NCBI RefSeq assembly: GCF_014196845.1
Contig: NZ_JACIEM010000001.1
Span: forward strand, 744,001 to 808,000
Direction: 5' to 3'
Origin: Aurantimonas endophytica
Lineage (GTDB): Bacteria; Pseudomonadota; Alphaproteobacteria; Rhizobiales; Rhizobiaceae
DNA length: 64,000 bases
The notes under the pieces are model-generated. The model made no database searches. It saw only the letters and a program-made list of their open reading frames with translations, and was not told the origin of the DNA. Shown here one piece after another: positions 22,014-29,666 of this stretch. How positions within the stretch are numbered: the stretch's first letter is position 1; every line of letters begins with the position of its first letter. Position numbers and translations under genes: made by a program.

Positions 22014-22601
22014 TCAGCGTTCGATCGTTCCGGTGCGCCTGATCTTGCGCTGCAGCAGCAGCACGCCATACAGCAGCGCCTCCGCGGTCGGCGGGCAGCC
22101 CGGAACATAGATGTCCACCGGCACGATCCGGTCGCAGCCGCGCACCACCGAATAGGAATAGTGGTAGTAGCCGCCGCCATTGGCGCAGGAGCCCATGGAG
22201 ATGACGTAGCGTGGCTCGGGCATCTGGTCGTAGACCTTGCGCAGCGCCGGGGCCATCTTGTTGGTCAGCGTGCCGGCGACGATCATCACGTCGGACTGGC
22301 GCGGCGAGGCGCGCGGCGCGAAGCCGAAGCGCTCGGCGTCGTAGCGCGGCATCGACATCTGCATCATCTCGACGGCGCAGCAGGCGAGACCGAACGTCAT
22401 CCACATCAGCGACCCAGTCCGGGCCCAGTGGATCAGCTCGTCGGTCGAGGTGACGAGGAAGCCCTTGTCGGCCAGCTCGTCATTGATGTCGGTGACGAAG
22501 GGGTCGGCAGGAGCCGGCGCCAGCGGCCGCGCCGGCGCGGCCCCGGCATCGACGGCCGGCGAACGCAGCAGCAGCGGCTCGGAACCCTTGATCAATCCCA
22601 T
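22014..22601 (-). CDS. nuoB: NADH-quinone oxidoreductase subunit B (cluster N2)
   Basis: Carries the terminal 4Fe-4S cluster N2 that reduces quinone; 195 residues. Ligand cysteines are in [12 protein letters not shown] near residue 72, GSCANGGG and [13 protein letters not shown] proline/alanine-rich N-terminal extension of about 30 residues precedes the core, as in other rhizobia. The start [12 protein letters not shown] overlaps the nuoA end by ten bases. Longer in-frame starts upstream would run through nuoA and are not credible. Confidence 0.97.
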   Translation of the reverse strand: MGLIKGSEPLLLRSPAVDAGAAPARPLAPAPADPFVTDINDELADKGFLVTSTDELIHWARTGSLMWMTFGLACCAVEMMQMSMPRYDAERFGFAPRASPRQSDVMIVAGTLTNKMAPALRKVYDQMPEPRYVISMGSCANGGGYYHYSYSVVRGCDRIVPVDIYVPGCPPTAEALLYGVLLLQRKIRRTGTIER

Positions 22602-22957
22602 TCCAACGCGCCTTTCTTCCATTCGTAGATGAAGCCGATGGTCAGCACGCCGAGGAATACCATCATCGACCAGAAGCCGAACCAGCCCAGCGTCCCGAAG
22701 GTCGCCGCCCAGGGAAACAGGAACGCCACTTCGAGATCGAAGATGATGAACAGGATCGACACCAGGTAGAACCGGACGTCGAACTTCATCCGCGAATCGT
22801 CGAACGCGTCGAACCCGCATTCGTAGGCGGAGAGCTTCTCGTCGTCCGGCGCCCTGAACGCCACCAGGAACGGCGAGACCAGCAGCGCCAGACCGATGAA
22901 CAGGGCGACCCCAACGAAGATCACGATCGGCAGGTAGGATGCGAGAAGCTCGTTCAT
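22592..22957 (-). CDS. nuoA: NADH-quinone oxidoreductase subunit A
   Basis: First gene of the complex I operon; a 121-residue membrane subunit with three helices. Conserved loop 1 is [24 protein letters not shown] (with the CGF motif), and the following helix is [20 protein letters not shown] with the conserved Asp/Glu pair. A GAGG ribosome binding site lies a few bases before the ATG. Upstream on this strand, TTGCGG and AATATG 17 bases apart are a weak promoter possibility that would give a very short leader. Confidence 0.97.
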   Translation of the reverse strand: MNELLASYLPIVIFVGVALFIGLALLVSPFLVAFRAPDDEKLSAYECGFDAFDDSRMKFDVRFYLVSILFIIFDLEVAFLFPWAATFGTLGWFGFWSMMVFLGVLTIGFIYEWKKGALEWD

Positions 22958-23274
22958 CGCCTCGGGACCTCATATTGGGTTGCCGCTGAACACCCGCAAC
23001 GGGCGGATCGTCGCGGTTCACTTGCATGTCTACTGATCACTACCAGTGCTCGGATCGTCCACGACCAGCATGTCGGCGGCACTTGCCGCAATGCGGCGAG
23101 GACTATCCCCTTCCTCGCAGCGAAGCAAGAAGCCGCGGGAGACCGAAACGGTGCCGGGAACGCGTCATCCGAATGCCCGGGCGTCGCGCTCCGCCGCCGC
23201 CTCGGGTAGGCTCGCGATGGACGCCCGCCAGCGGCGCGGGCATGCGACCGATGTCGCGCAGAGGAGAGAGCATC
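22958..23274. other. Intergenic region between divergent nuoA and a small orphan gene
   Basis: These 317 bases separate the complex I operon (leftward) from the 108-residue gene (rightward), so they must hold the nuo promoter. I see no strong sigma-70 boxes on the minus strand beyond the weak pair mentioned under nuoA. No protein frame here has a ribosome binding site or sensible composition. On the plus strand a GAGGAG site lies just before 23275. Confidence 0.6.
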
Positions 23275-23601
23275 ATGGTTGAACATGAACCCGGCCCCTG
23301 GCAGCCCATGTCGAGTGTCCAGCGCGACGGCGCGCGGATCCTCGTGACGGTGCGCGCCGGCGAACAAGGCCCCGCCGAGGTCGACACGGTGCGCTGGACC
23401 AGCGTGCGGGGCGCGCCCGAGAAGGCATGGGTGGCGACGGACACCGACGCCGATTCGCCGGTCGCCTATCAGGATGACGAGCTGCTGGCATGGATGCCCT
23501 TCCCCGAGCCGCCGGCCGGTCGCGGGACCGCCGCCGCGCCGCTGTGGCCGGATCCGGCGCTGGAAAGCGACTTCGAGGAGGAGCAGGGCTCGGGCATCTG
23601 A
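23275..23601 (+). CDS. Conserved-looking small protein, function unknown
   Basis: A 108-residue acidic soluble protein with no signal peptide, no membrane helix and no cysteines. It reads HEPGPWQPMSSVQRDGARILVTVRAGEQGPAEVDTVRW, broken here by its first ten residues for clarity, and ends in a Glu-rich tail (LESDFEEEQGSGI). The pattern of short beta strands (ARILVTVRA, KAWVATDTD) suggests a small beta domain. The start is set by GAGGAG eight to ten bases before the ATG; the frame is open upstream but has skewed composition there. It is divergent from nuoA. I do not recognise the family. Confidence 0.75.
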   Translation: MVEHEPGPWQPMSSVQRDGARILVTVRAGEQGPAEVDTVRWTSVRGAPEKAWVATDTDADSPVAYQDDELLAWMPFPEPPAGRGTAAAPLWPDPALESDFEEEQGSGI

Positions 23602-23695
23602 ACCCGGGCCACGGGGCCTCGCAGGCAACGACTGCGCCACGATCCGCTTCTGCGATGATGATGTTTGGGAAAATGACCGATCGGCCAAGTAGAAA

Positions 23696-23772
23696 TGGCG
23701 CGAGTGACGGGGCTCGAACCCGCGACCTCCGGCGTGACAGGCCGGCACTCTAACCGACTGAGCTACACCCGC
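23696..23772 (-). tRNA. tRNA-Asp (GTC)
   Basis: Cloverleaf read on the minus strand. Acceptor GCGGGTG pairs with CACTCGC, the D-arm starts TAGCTCAG, and the anticodon arm is CGGCCTGTCACGCCG with anticodon GTC. The T-arm is GTTCGAGCC, then discriminator G and an encoded CCA. A strong promoter lies 32 bases upstream. Confidence 0.97.
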
Positions 23773-23803
23773 GCTCGACCGCTTGCGGCGGCTTGTGAGC
23801 GGT

Positions 23804-23832
23804 CGTTTACGGGCATCCCCGGGGGCTGTCAA
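23804..23832 (-). promoter_or_regulatory. Sigma-70-type promoter of tRNA-Asp
   Basis: On the minus strand, a perfect TTGACA is followed 17 bases later by TAAACG. The RNA would start near 23797, about 25 bases before the tRNA. The preceding C gives the rhizobial CTTGAC form. Confidence 0.75.
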
Positions 23833-24022
23833 GCGAAAGCCGGCGAGAATGCCGGCACAATTGGAAGACCGTCGCCAACCCGTCACAAACGGCCGAAAAG
23901 CGCCGATTTTTGCGAGCGAGCTTGAGACGGCTTAACCGCCCGAGCGCGAATCACGATGCCGAACGAAGGGCAGATCCGAGAGCGGAGGCGTTTCCGCCGC
24001 CCTGCGCCGCTACCACCGACTC

Positions 24023-24051
24023 TTGCCAGCCGGCTGGCAAAGTCCTAGACG
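24023..24051 (+). promoter_or_regulatory. Promoter of tRNA-Val overlapping a perfect palindrome
   Basis: TTGCCA and TAGACG lie 17 bases apart and would start RNA just before the tRNA at 24061. The -35 box is the left edge of an 18-base perfect palindrome, TTGCCAGCCGGCTGGCAA (24023-24040), which covers the spacer. That geometry would suit a repressor or activator site, though a hairpin is also possible. Confidence 0.55.
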
Positions 24052-24060
24052 AAAGCCGGC

Positions 24061-24136
24061 GGGCGATTAGCTCAGTTGGTAGAGCGCCTCGTTTACACCG
24101 AGGATGTCGGCAGTTCGAGCCTGTCATCGCCCACCA
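24061..24136 (+). tRNA. tRNA-Val (TAC)
   Basis: Acceptor GGGCGAT pairs with ATCGCCC. The D-arm is TAGCTCAGTTGGTAGAGC. The anticodon stem CCTCG/CGAGG encloses loop TTTACAC with anticodon TAC. The T-arm is GTTCGAGCC, followed by discriminator A and encoded CCA. Confidence 0.97.
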
Positions 24137-24237
24137 TTCCCACCGCAGAAGCCATCAGAACGCATCCCGCGGCGCACGCTCGCGAACGCACGTCCTCATG
24201 GCCTGCGCGCCTCCAGACATTTCCACCCCCAGAAACG

Positions 24238-24266
24238 CGAACGGCCGGGACAAGCCCGGCCGTTCG
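24238..24266 (-). terminator. Hairpin downstream of hupB
   Basis: A perfect 12-base stem CGAACGGCCGGG / CCCGGCCGTTCG with loop ACAAG lies 20 bases after the hupB stop. The tail on the minus strand is CGTTTCT, a weak T-run, so termination is likely but not textbook. Confidence 0.55.
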
Positions 24267-24285
24267 ACGCTGCAGGCGGTGACGC

Positions 24286-24564
24286 CTACTTGTTGTTGAC
24301 GGCGTCCTTCAGACCCTTGCCGGCGGCGAATTTCGGCACGTTGCGTGCCGGAATGTCGACTTCGGCGCCGGTCGAAGGATTGCGGCCCTTGGAGGCTGCG
24401 CGGTGCGAGACGGAAAACGTTCCGAAGCCGACGAGACGGATGTCGTCGCCCTTGGCCATCGCACCCTGGATGATCTCGAAGATCGCATCCACGGCCGTTC
24501 CTGCCTGCTGCTTGGACAGCTCGGCCTTGTCTGCCACGGCAGACACGAGTTCGTTCTTGTTCAT
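24286..24564 (-). CDS. hupB: DNA-binding protein HU (beta type)
   Basis: Nucleoid protein that bends and compacts DNA as a dimer; 92 residues. The N-terminus MNKNELVSAVADKAELSK and the family signature GFGTFSVSHRAASKGRNPSTG at residues 45-65 are present, as is RNPxTGxxxxIPA with the DNA-intercalating proline. An AGGAGGG site precedes the ATG by six bases, fitting high expression. Upstream on this strand TTGACG is a good -35 box, but no convincing -10 box follows. The order hupB-lon-clpX-clpP is conserved in rhizobia. Confidence 0.97.
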   Translation of the reverse strand: MNKNELVSAVADKAELSKQQAGTAVDAIFEIIQGAMAKGDDIRLVGFGTFSVSHRAASKGRNPSTGAEVDIPARNVPKFAAGKGLKDAVNNK

Positions 24565-24675
24565 TGGATACCCTCCTGATTCGAAAGTCGTAACGACTCC
24601 GTGAGCACGGTGGTCGACTTTCGCGGATCGTCAACGCTTCGGCAACGGCAAAGTGCCGGATTCCGGGGACTTTGC

Positions 24676-24707
24676 AAAAAAAATGCCGCCCCGGAGGGCG
24701 GCATTTT
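24676..24707 (-). terminator. Intrinsic terminator of lon
   Basis: Stem ATGCCGCCC / GGGCGGCAT with a four-base loop, flanked by eight A residues on the left and four T residues on the right. On the minus strand this is a hairpin followed by T8, 22 bases after the lon stop. The T4 on the plus side may give some two-way function. Confidence 0.88.
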
Positions 24708-24728
24708 CGATAAAAGCGCCAGATGCGC

Positions 24729-27149
24729 TCAGTGGGCAACAGCCGTCGCGCCGTCGTCGACCAGCGGAGTGCCCGTCATCGGCTCCTCCTTCTCGGACCA
24801 CTCGACCGGCACGAGCGGCTCCGTGAGGGCATGCTTGAGCACCTCGCCCATGCGCGAGACCGGGATGATTTCCATCCGGTTCTTCACGGTGTCCGGGATC
24901 TCGGCGAGATCCTTGGCGTTCTCCTCGGGGATCAGCACCGTCTTGATGCCGCCCCTCAGCGCCGCCAGCAGCTTCTCCTTCAAGCCGCCGATCGGCAGGA
25001 CTCGACCGCGCAGCGTGATCTCGCCGGTCATCGCGATGTCCCGGCGAACCGGAATGCCGGTCAGTACCGACACGATGGCGGTCGCCATCGCGACGCCCGC
25101 GGACGGACCGTCCTTCGGCGTCGCGCCCTCCGGCACGTGGACGTGGATGTCCCGCTTCTCGAACAGCGGCGGCTTGATGCCGTAGTCGAGCGCGCGCGAG
25201 CGGACGTAGGACGCCGCCGCGGAGATCGACTCCTTCATCACCTCCTTGAGGTTGCCGGTAACGGTCATCTTGCCCTTGCCCGGCATCATCACGCCTTCGA
25301 TCGTCAGCAGCTCGCCGCCGACCTCGGTCCAGGCAAGACCGGTGACGACACCGACCTGGTCCTCGGATTCCGCCTCGCCATAGCGGTAGCGGGTGACCCC
25401 GAGATAGTCCGACAGGTTCGCCGCCGTGACCTCGACCTTCGTCGCCTCGCCCTTGAGGATCTGCGTCACCGCCTTGCGGGCAAGCTTCGTCAGTTCCCGC
25501 TCGAAGCTGCGCACCCCCGCCTCGCGGGTGTACCGCTGGGCGATCTCGCGCAGGGCGTCCTCGCTGACCGAGAACTCCTCCGGCTTCAGGGCGTGGTCCT
25601 TGATAGCCTTGGGCAGCAGATGCCGTCGCGCGATCTCGACCTTCTCGTCCTCGGTGTAGCCGGCGATCCGGATGATCTCCATCCGGTCCATCAGCGGCGC
25701 CGGGATGTTCAGCGTGTTCGCGGTAGTCACGAACATCGTCGCCGACAGATCGTATTCGACCTCCAGATAGTGGTCCATGAAGGTGGCGTTCTGTTCCGGA
25801 TCGAGCACCTCGAGCAGGGCCGACGACGGATCGCCGCGGAAGTCCTGGCCCATCTTGTCGATCTCGTCGAGCAGGAAGAGCGGATTGGTCTTCTTGGCCT
25901 TCTTCATCGACTGGATGACCTTGCCGGGCATCGAGCCGATATAGGTCCGCCGGTGACCGCGGATCTCCGCTTCGTCGCGTACGCCGCCAAGCGCCATGCG
26001 GACATATTCGCGCCCCGTCGCCTTGGCGATCGACTTCGCCAGCGAGGTCTTGCCGACGCCGGGAGGTCCGACGAGGCACAGGATCGGACCCTTGAGCTTC
26101 GACTGCCGGCTCTGCACCGCCAGATACTCGATGATCCGCTCCTTGACCTTCTCCAGACCGTAATGCTCGGTGTCGAGGATCTCCTCGGCCTTCTTCAGGT
26201 CGATCTTGACGCGCGAGCGGTTGCCCCACGGCAGGCCGAGCAGCCAGTCGAGATAGTTGCGAACCACCGTCGCCTCGGCCGACATCGGCGACATCTGCCG
26301 CAGCTTTTTCATCTCGGCGTTGGCCTTTTCGCGGCCTTCCTTCGAGAGCTTGGTCTTCTTGATGCGGTCTTCCAGCTCGGCCATCTCGTCGCGACCGTCC
26401 TCGCCGTCGCCGAGCTCCTTCTGGATCGCCTTCATCTGCTCGTTGAGGTAGTACTCGCGCTGCGTCTTCTCCATCTGGCGCTTGACGCGCGAGCGGATGC
26501 GCTTCTCCACCTGAAGAACCGAAATCTCGGACTCCATGAAGCCGAGTGCGCGCTCCAGCCGCTCGCGCACGCTGACGAGACTCAGCATTTCCTGCTTCTC
26601 GGGCAGCTTGATCGCCAGATGCGACGCGACCGTGTCGGCAAGCTTGGAATAGTCGTCGATCTGCCCTGCGGCACCAACGACTTCCGGCGAGATCTTCTTG
26701 TTCAGCTTGACGTAGTTCTCGAACTCGGAGACCACCGAGCGCGCCAGCGCCTCGATCTCGACCGGATCCTCGTCGGCTTCCTCGATGATGTCGGCATAGG
26801 CCTCGTGCCACTCGGTGCGAGCGGTGAAGCTCTCGATCCGCGCGCGGTCGATGCCCTCGACAAGCACCTTGACGGTCCCGTCGGGCAGCTTGAGCAGCTG
26901 CAGGACGTTTGCCACCGTGCCGACCTCGTAGATCGCATCGGCGGCCGGATCCTCGTCGCCGGCGTTCTTCTGGGTGGCAAGCAGGATCTGCTTGTCCGCG
27001 CCCATCACTTCCTCGAGCGCCTTGATCGACTTTTCGCGGCCGACGAAGAGCGGGACGATCATGTGCGGGAACACGACGATGTCGCGAAGAGGCAGGACCG
27101 GGTAGAGACTGGCCTCGCCCCCGCCGGAACGTTCGGATGTATGGGACAT
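24729..27149 (-). CDS. lon: ATP-dependent protease Lon
   Basis: Soluble AAA+ serine protease that degrades misfolded and regulatory proteins; 806 residues. The N-terminal LON domain opens [20 protein letters not shown]. Walker A is [15 protein letters not shown] and Walker B is [10 protein letters not shown]. The proteolytic domain carries the Ser in [13 protein letters not shown] and the Lys in [11 protein letters not shown]. The start is [11 protein letters not shown] with an AAGGAA site; a start 19 codons upstream lacks one. A heat-shock-like promoter lies about 90 bases upstream. Confidence 0.97.
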   Translation of the reverse strand: MSHTSERSGGGEASLYPVLPLRDIVVFPHMIVPLFVGREKSIKALEEVMGADKQILLATQKNAGDEDPAADAIYEVGTVANVLQLLKLPDGTVKVLVEGIDRARIESFTARTEWHEAYADIIEEADEDPVEIEALARSVVSEFENYVKLNKKISPEVVGAAGQIDDYSKLADTVASHLAIKLPEKQEMLSLVSVRERLERALGFMESEISVLQVEKRIRSRVKRQMEKTQREYYLNEQMKAIQKELGDGEDGRDEMAELEDRIKKTKLSKEGREKANAEMKKLRQMSPMSAEATVVRNYLDWLLGLPWGNRSRVKIDLKKAEEILDTEHYGLEKVKERIIEYLAVQSRQSKLKGPILCLVGPPGVGKTSLAKSIAKATGREYVRMALGGVRDEAEIRGHRRTYIGSMPGKVIQSMKKAKKTNPLFLLDEIDKMGQDFRGDPSSALLEVLDPEQNATFMDHYLEVEYDLSATMFVTTANTLNIPAPLMDRMEIIRIAGYTEDEKVEIARRHLLPKAIKDHALKPEEFSVSEDALREIAQRYTREAGVRSFERELTKLARKAVTQILKGEATKVEVTAANLSDYLGVTRYRYGEAESEDQVGVVTGLAWTEVGGELLTIEGVMMPGKGKMTVTGNLKEVMKESISAAASYVRSRALDYGIKPPLFEKRDIHVHVPEGATPKDGPSAGVAMATAIVSVLTGIPVRRDIAMTGEITLRGRVLPIGGLKEKLLAALRGGIKTVLIPEENAKDLAEIPDTVKNRMEIIPVSRMGEVLKHALTEPLVPVEWSEKEEPMTGTPLVDDGATAVAH

Positions 27150-27236
27150 GGTGTTCCTTTCTACGGCATCACGCCGTGCAGGCCGTCCGCGGCAGACCTT
27201 CATCAAGCATCCGCGGCGAACGCCTCAATGATCACT

Positions 27237-27265
27237 ATCTGGGCAGGGACCCCCTGCCATTCAAG
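27237..27265 (-). promoter_or_regulatory. Heat-shock (RpoH-type) promoter candidate for lon
   Basis: On the minus strand CTTGAA is followed, 16 bases later, by CCCAGAT, close to the sigma-32 pattern CTTGAA / CCCCATNT. Lon is a classic RpoH target. The spacer contains an inverted repeat, GGCAGGG and CCCTGCC separated by three bases (27242-27258). Transcription would start near 27230. Confidence 0.45.
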
Positions 27266-27305
27266 CGGTTGCAGGCTACGCACCGGTCATCAAACCGTCA
27301 CCAAA

Positions 27306-27338
27306 GAGCCCGCCCCGGCGGGAAGCCGGGACGGGCTC
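27306..27338 (-). terminator. Hairpin downstream of clpX
   Basis: Stem GAGCCCG / CGGGCTC continues, after a C/A mismatch, as CCCGGC / GCCGGG around loop GGGAA. It lies 36 bases beyond the clpX stop. The minus-strand tail is TTTGGT, so the T-run is short. Confidence 0.55.
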
Positions 27339-27374
27339 CGGTCCGTCCTCAGAGAATCCCGAAATGGAGGAACG

Positions 27375-28643
27375 TCAGGCGCTGACGTTCTCCTTCTCGG
27401 TGCTGCGATCCGCGTAGATATAGAGCGGCCGCGCATTCCCCTCGATCACGTCCTCGGAGATAACGACCTCCTGCACGCCTTCCAGCGTCGGCAGGTCGAA
27501 CATCGTATCGAGTAGCATCGCCTCCATGATCGACCGCAGGCCACGCGCCCCGGTCTTGCGCTCGATCGCCTTGCGGGCGATCGCCGTCAGCGCGTCCGAA
27601 TGGAAGGTTAGCTCGACATTCTCCATCTCGAACAGCCGCTGGTACTGCTTGACCAGCGCGTTCTTCGGCTGCTCCAGAATCTGCACCAGCGCCGGCTCGT
27701 CGAGATCCTCGAGCGTCGCCAGGACCGGCAAACGGCCGACGAACTCGGGGATCAGGCCAAACTTCAGGAGATCCTCGGGCTCGACCTGGCGGAAAACGTC
27801 GCCGGTGCGCCGCTCGTCCGGCGAGGCGACGTTCGCCGCGAAGCCGATCGAGGTCTTGCGGCCGCGATCCGAGATGATCTTGTCGAGACCGGCAAAGGCG
27901 CCACCGCAGATGAACAGGATGTTGGCCGTATCCACCTGCAGGAACTCCTGCTGCGGATGCTTGCGGCCACCCTGCGGCGGCACGGAAGCGACCGTGCCTT
28001 CCATGATCTTCAAGAGCGCCTGCTGCACGCCCTCGCCCGACACGTCGCGGGTGATCGACGGGTTGTCGGACTTGCGGCTGATCTTGTCGATCTCGTCGAT
28101 ATAGACGATGCCGCGCTGCGCCCGCTCGACGTTGTAGTCGGCCGACTGCAGCAGCTTCAGGATGATGTTCTCGACGTCCTCGCCAACATAGCCGGCTTCG
28201 GTGAGCGTCGTTGCGTCCGCCATCGTGAAGGGCACGTCGAGGATCCGCGCCAGCGTCTGGGCCAGCAGCGTCTTGCCGCAGCCGGTCGGACCGATCAGCA
28301 GGATGTTGGACTTCGCAAGCTCGACGTCGTTGTTCTTCGCCGCGTGCGCGAGACGCTTGTAGTGGTTGTGCACGGCGACCGACAGGACCTTCTTGGCGAA
28401 GGACTGGCCGATAACGTAGTCGTCGAGAACCGCGATGATCTCCTGCGGCGTCGGCACGCCCTCGCGCGACTTCACCATCGAGGATTTGTTTTCCTCGCGG
28501 ATGATGTCCATGCAGAGTTCGACGCATTCGTCGCAGATGAAAACCGTCGGCCCGGCGATCAGCTTACGGACTTCGTGCTGGCTCTTTCCGCAGAAAGAGC
28601 AATAGAGCGTGTTCTTGGAATCGCCGCCGCTCGTTTTGCTCAT
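27375..28643 (-). CDS. clpX: ClpX, ATP-binding subunit of the ClpXP protease
   Basis: AAA+ unfoldase feeding ClpP, 422 residues. The N-terminal C4 zinc domain is [14 protein letters not shown] with CDECVELC. Walker A is [15 protein letters not shown], the pore loop region is [19 protein letters not shown], Walker B is [10 protein letters not shown], and sensor 2 is [10 protein letters not shown]. Length is typical. It lies 219 bases after clpP with no obvious terminator between, so it may be read both from clpP and from its own promoter. Confidence 0.97.
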   Translation of the reverse strand: MSKTSGGDSKNTLYCSFCGKSQHEVRKLIAGPTVFICDECVELCMDIIREENKSSMVKSREGVPTPQEIIAVLDDYVIGQSFAKKVLSVAVHNHYKRLAHAAKNNDVELAKSNILLIGPTGCGKTLLAQTLARILDVPFTMADATTLTEAGYVGEDVENIILKLLQSADYNVERAQRGIVYIDEIDKISRKSDNPSITRDVSGEGVQQALLKIMEGTVASVPPQGGRKHPQQEFLQVDTANILFICGGAFAGLDKIISDRGRKTSIGFAANVASPDERRTGDVFRQVEPEDLLKFGLIPEFVGRLPVLATLEDLDEPALVQILEQPKNALVKQYQRLFEMENVELTFHSDALTAIARKAIERKTGARGLRSIMEAMLLDTMFDLPTLEGVQEVVISEDVIEGNARPLYIYADRSTEKENVSA

Positions 28644-28862
28644 TCGTCTTTCCTTCCGATCCGGTCCCCTCCAGGGAATCCGTTTATCGCTTCCGCGTCG
28701 AGCCTACTGCCACTTCACCGGCTCGCATAGGACCTGCCGGGGCAGGACTGCGATTTCGCACCGCACATTGTCGCACATTACAGCGTAGTGGCGAATGCTT
28801 GAGTGGCGCTTAACACCCTGGCCGGCATTATCCGCCCGCAAGTGTGGCCGTGACGTGGCGTC

Positions 28863-29495
28863 CTAGCTCTTGACCTCGGTCTCGAGGGCCACCCGCGAGG
28901 AGTAGACCTTGTCGACGATGCCGAACTCCCGCGCTTCTTCCGCCGTCATGAAGTGGTCGCGATCGAGCGTCCGTTCAATGGTCTCGTAATCCTGGCCGGT
29001 GTGCTCGACATAGACCTCGTTCAACCGGCGCTTCAGCTTGATGATGTCCTGGGCATGGCGCTCGATGTCCGACGCCTGTCCGGAGAAGCCGCCCGACGGC
29101 TGATGCACCATGATGCGGGCGTTCGGGGTGGCGAAGCGCATGTCCTTGTGGCCGGCGCAGAGCAGCAGCGAACCCATCGAGGCGGCCTGGCCGATGCACA
29201 GCGTCGACACGGCGGGCCGGATGAACTGCATCGTGTCGTAGATCGCCATGCCGCTGGTCACGATGCCGCCCGGCGAGTTGATGTAGAGGGCGATTTCCTT
29301 CTTCGGATTCTCGGCCTCGAGGAACAGGAGCTGGGCGCAGACCAGCGTCGCCATCGAATCCTCGATGGGACCGGTGATGAAGATCACCCGCTCCTTGAGC
29401 AGCCGGGAGAAGATGTCGTAGGCGCGCTCGCCGCGGTTGGTCTGCTCGACCACCATCGGGACGAGGTTCATCGCGGTTTCGACGGGATGTGTCAT
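28863..29495 (-). CDS. clpP: ClpP, proteolytic subunit
   Basis: Serine protease chamber of ClpXP/ClpAP, 210 residues. The catalytic triad can be read: Ser in [11 protein letters not shown], His in [12 protein letters not shown] and Asp in [26 protein letters not shown] is the oxyanion region. The start [15 protein letters not shown] agrees with family N-termini; an in-frame start 17 codons upstream is not conserved. A promoter with good spacing lies about 80 bases upstream. Confidence 0.97.
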   Translation of the reverse strand: MTHPVETAMNLVPMVVEQTNRGERAYDIFSRLLKERVIFITGPIEDSMATLVCAQLLFLEAENPKKEIALYINSPGGIVTSGMAIYDTMQFIRPAVSTLCIGQAASMGSLLLCAGHKDMRFATPNARIMVHQPSGGFSGQASDIERHAQDIIKLKRRLNEVYVEHTGQDYETIERTLDRDHFMTAEEAREFGIVDKVYSSRVALETEVKS

Positions 29496-29573
29496 GGAAG
29501 CGTCTCGCTGCTTGGTCGGATGGCGATCACCGGACGGTGGCACCACAGAATCGGGTTGGGCCTGTGACCCCGT

Positions 29574-29602
29574 AGATAGGGCTTTGCAATCGGCCAGTGC
29601 AA
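29574..29602 (-). promoter_or_regulatory. Promoter of clpP
   Basis: On the minus strand TTGCAC and CTATCT are exactly 17 bases apart, matching the rhizobial CTTGAC/CTATAT form. The same DNA also reads CTTG, 19 bases, CCTATCT, close to the alphaproteobacterial RpoH pattern CTTG-N17/18-CYTATNT. It could serve both housekeeping and heat-shock sigma factors. Confidence 0.55.
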
Positions 29603-29666
29603 GGCGGCTTGGAAGCAGCCGCTTTTAGCCTCTGCCGTGTCGCCGGTCCGTCCATGCCGCCGGGGA

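Noticed and set aside
24723-27515. 930-codon open frame on the plus strand
   Set aside because: Covers lon in reverse and runs past it through the lon promoter region and into the clpX end; Leu/Arg/Asp-rich noise.
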